A DNA stretch of 7,059 nucleotides from Abditibacteriota bacterium. Lineage in GTDB: Bacteria; Armatimonadota; UBA5829. Positions 5,615 through 7,059 of the stretch are shown in pieces. The notes under the pieces were generated by a model that was given only the letters and a program-made list of their open reading frames with translations, was not told the DNA's origin and searched no databases. The stretch lies in the NCBI GenBank assembly GCA_017958015.1, contig JAGDDM010000152.1, positions 1 through 7,059 on the forward strand. Reading direction: 5' to 3'. Position 1 is the first letter of the stretch. The number at the start of each line of letters is the position of its first letter. A program made the translations under genes and the position numbers.

Positions 5615-6316
5615 ATGAAAAAGTTAATCTTTGTTATGTTGCTTGTTGCCGCCCTGTCCGGTTCCTCCTTCGCCGCGTGGCTGAACAACCCCAACGCGGC
5701 CTCCGCCAAATCGGACGCTCTGGGAATCGCGACCGCATCCGTGACCGCTCCCGCCGTGTTGAAGGCCGGCGCCACGGGCACCAAGGTCACCGCCGTATCC
5801 GTTACCTACTCCAACGCCATGGACAGCGGTTGGTCGCCCTACATGCCCGCCATGAACCCCTTCGGTATGGTTTTGCTTCTGAAGGACAGCAATCCTCCGC
5901 AGACCAACGACGACCTGTATATCGGAAGTATCAACAAAAGCAACGATTTCGAGGATATCTACTTCGCCGTTTTCGTGGCGGACGCCTCCGTCAATCCGGA
6001 CGTTACTTTCAACGTTTGGGGCGGCAACGCCGCCTACACGGAACCTCTGGTGGGTCAGCGGTGGTACGTCTACGTGAACGATGAGTACGTGGACACCTTC
6101 GTCTGGGACGCGGACCACCTGTCCAAGACCAACCCCATGTATTCCCTCTACTTCAACGGAGCGGAGGTGAACACAATGGCCAACGCCGCCATCGTGCGGC
6201 TCAGCACCACCTCTCCCTTCCCGCCCGAACCGGAAGTGCCGGAACCGGCGTGTGCCGCGTACGGTGTCGCCGGGCTTGTTTCCGTTATCGGAATAAAGAG
6301 AAGAATTAAAAAGTAA
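5615..6316 (+). CDS. Secreted protein with PEP-CTERM-like sorting tail
   Basis: ATG 5615 is chosen over in-frame ATG 5579 because AAGGAG (5601-5606) lies eight bases upstream and the protein then begins with a proper signal peptide (MKKLIFVMLLVAALSGSSFA, residues 1-20). The 233-residue product has a body rich in Asn, Asp, Tyr and Trp with alternating strand-like segments, such as an NVWGGNAAY stretch near residue 131, typical of secreted beta-sandwich proteins. No enzyme motif was found. The C-terminus has PEP at 204-206 and 209-211, a short hydrophobic stretch (about 214-227) and the basic end KRRIKK. This is the layout of PEP-CTERM signals, which an exosortase recognises for surface delivery in Gram-negative bacteria. 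The hydrophobic segment is short and contains a Cys (C213). No exosortase gene is in the window. A strong terminator follows the stop. Function is unknown. Confidence 0.88.
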   Translation: MKKLIFVMLLVAALSGSSFAAWLNNPNAASAKSDALGIATASVTAPAVLKAGATGTKVTAVSVTYSNAMDSGWSPYMPAMNPFGMVLLLKDSNPPQTNDDLYIGSINKSNDFEDIYFAVFVADASVNPDVTFNVWGGNAAYTEPLVGQRWYVYVNDEYVDTFVWDADHLSKTNPMYSLYFNGAEVNTMANAAIVRLSTTSPFPPEPEVPEPACAAYGVAGLVSVIGIKRRIKK

Positions 6317-6322
6317 GATTTT

Positions 6323-6361
6323 ACACAAAAATACCGCCCTACGGGGCGGATTTTTTTGTGT
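6323..6361. terminator. Strong, probably bidirectional terminator
   Basis: CCGCCC (6334-6339) pairs with GGGCGG (6344-6349) around a TACG tetraloop. An A run before (6327-6331) and seven T after (6351-6357) extend the stem, with ACAC/GTGT closing it. T runs exist on both strands, so it could work in either direction. It separates the two secreted-protein genes into different transcripts. Confidence 0.88.
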
Positions 6362-6379
6362 CCGCTGCGGGTGTCGTTG

Positions 6380-6409
6380 TTGACACGGAAATTCGGTTTA
6401 TGGTATAAT
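6380..6409 (+). promoter_or_regulatory. Consensus sigma70 promoter of the last gene
   Basis: TTGACA (6380-6385) and TATAAT (6404-6409) are both perfect, with 18 bases between them and a TGG extension before the -10. This is the strongest promoter in the window. Transcription should start near 6416. The spacer contains CGGAAATTCGG (6386-6396), identical to the left arm of the palindrome at 2999-3009, and ATTCGGTTT is repeated at 6391 and 6411. Confidence 0.92.
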
Positions 6410-6419
6410 CATTCGGTTT
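6391..6419 (+). repeat. Nine-base direct repeat flanking the -10 element
   Basis: ATTCGGTTT occurs at 6391-6399 and 6411-6419, start to start 20 bases, about two helical turns. The copies lie on either side of TATAAT, where a bound protein would block transcription. It may be chance; no known operator is recognised. Confidence 0.4.
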
Positions 6420-6454
6420 TAACGGCAAATTTTCAACGAAAAAGGAGAAAAATC

Positions 6455-7059
6455 ATGAAAAAACTTATTGCTGTTTTCGCTCTTTGCCTCACCCTTTCCG
6501 CTTCCCTTTTTGCCGGTGAGTTGACCGGCGGCACTTGGGGCGTTTACCGTGAGGGCGGCACCGCGCCGGAATACATTGATGACGGCGAGGGCGGCGTCTA
6601 CGTCTACGGTGACGTTCGCGGCGCTGTGGGGCTTCGGTACATCAACAGGGACGGCTGGCTCATCAACGGCAACGCCGGGGACGTGCTCAACATTTCCTAC
6701 ACCGTCACCGGCGTATGCGACAACAAAGACGGATACGGAATTCAGTATTACAGAACATACAAAGATTACGAGCTTCGGAGCTTGCGGCTTTATATGCGGC
6801 CCGACGAGCTGAACTTTGACGACTACACTATCTCCGTCGACACCGCCGGCGGCTCCACCGTTGCCACGTTTACATTCACCTACGAACTGCCGGAAGACTA
6901 TTCCGCGTTTAACGGCCTCGATATGGCCACCTCCTACCTTCTTGACAGCGAGACCGACGGCTCCGTGACATACGACAATCAGCCCGCTTTCAGAGTTTCC
7001 GCTCCCGTGCTCACAATCGTAAGGCCCGGCGGCGACCCGGAGGAGGAAACCGTTCTTCC
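6455..7059 (+). CDS. Secreted protein of unknown function, cut by the right edge
   Basis: The frame is open from ATG 6455 to the edge (201 codons and two bases). AAAGGAG (6441-6447) lies seven bases upstream, and the first 21 residues (MKKLIAVFALCLTLSASLFAG) form a signal peptide. The mature part is rich in Gly, Asp, Tyr and Thr with alternating hydrophobic residues (VYVYGDV, LNISYTVTG, VATFTFTYEL), suggesting a beta-sheet surface protein. No catalytic motif was recognised. The last visible residues are an acidic, proline-containing linker (PGGDPEEETVL followed by a Pro codon beginning), similar in style to the linker before the PEP motif of the upstream protein. A sorting tail just outside the window is therefore plausible but unseen. 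It has its own strong promoter and is separated from the upstream gene by a terminator. Confidence 0.88.
   Translation, partial: MKKLIAVFALCLTLSASLFAGELTGGTWGVYREGGTAPEYIDDGEGGVYVYGDVRGAVGLRYINRDGWLINGNAGDVLNISYTVTGVCDNKDGYGIQYYRTYKDYELRSLRLYMRPDELNFDDYTISVDTAGGSTVATFTFTYELPEDYSAFNGLDMATSYLLDSETDGSVTYDNQPAFRVSAPVLTIVRPGGDPEEETVL

Noticed and set aside
5624..6328. Minus-strand open frame of 234 codons
   Set aside because: It is antisense to the PEP-CTERM-like protein gene. The sequence is low-complexity in Gly, Val and His with no motif.

Overview
The window looks like chromosome from an anaerobic bacterium with a Gram-negative-type envelope. It is G+C-rich with compact, mostly ATG-started genes and strong AAAGGAG-type ribosome binding sites. 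It has sigma70-like promoters, a clostridial-type 2[4Fe-4S] ferredoxin, several Sec signal peptides and a PEP-CTERM-like sorting tail. That tail and the cluster of exported phosphoesterases would fit the PVC group (Lentisphaerota/Kiritimatiellota-like gut lineages). This is impression only; no marker gene is present.

Left part, minus strand (2926 down to 1 and beyond the edge): a three-gene operon made only of glycerophosphodiester phosphodiesterase (GDPD) domains. Gene A1 (2150-2926) is an exported GDPD. Gene B1 (1411-2139) is a GDPD without a signal peptide. The third gene (1-1414, cut by the left edge) is one exported protein whose two GDPD halves resemble A1 and B1 in that order (A2-B2). 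The simplest reading is that an A-B gene pair was duplicated, and that one pair is fused while the other is split. The third gene has no stop codon in the window and overlaps B1 by ATGA.

Middle, plus strand: a divergent promoter region (2927-3091) holds an extended -10 promoter for the GDPD operon, a TTGACT/TATCAT promoter facing right, and an imperfect palindrome between them. Then come a 69-residue unknown protein, a 55-residue ferredoxin with its own terminator, a degenerate class I methyltransferase-like protein, and a 49-residue four-cysteine protein that overlaps the methyltransferase stop by one base.

Right part, plus strand: a complete PhoA-type alkaline phosphatase with its active-site residues, a secreted protein with a C-terminal PEP-CTERM-like tail, a strong terminator, a near-consensus promoter, and the start of another secreted protein that runs off the right edge.

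Functionally, the GDPDs and the alkaline phosphatase could act in sequence outside the cytoplasm: GDPDs cut deacylated phospholipids to glycerol-3-phosphate plus alcohol, and the phosphatase then frees phosphate. That link is inferred from neighbourhood and enzyme class only. No tRNA, rRNA, CRISPR array, insertion sequence or attachment site was seen, and no stretch above 300 bases lacks a gene.
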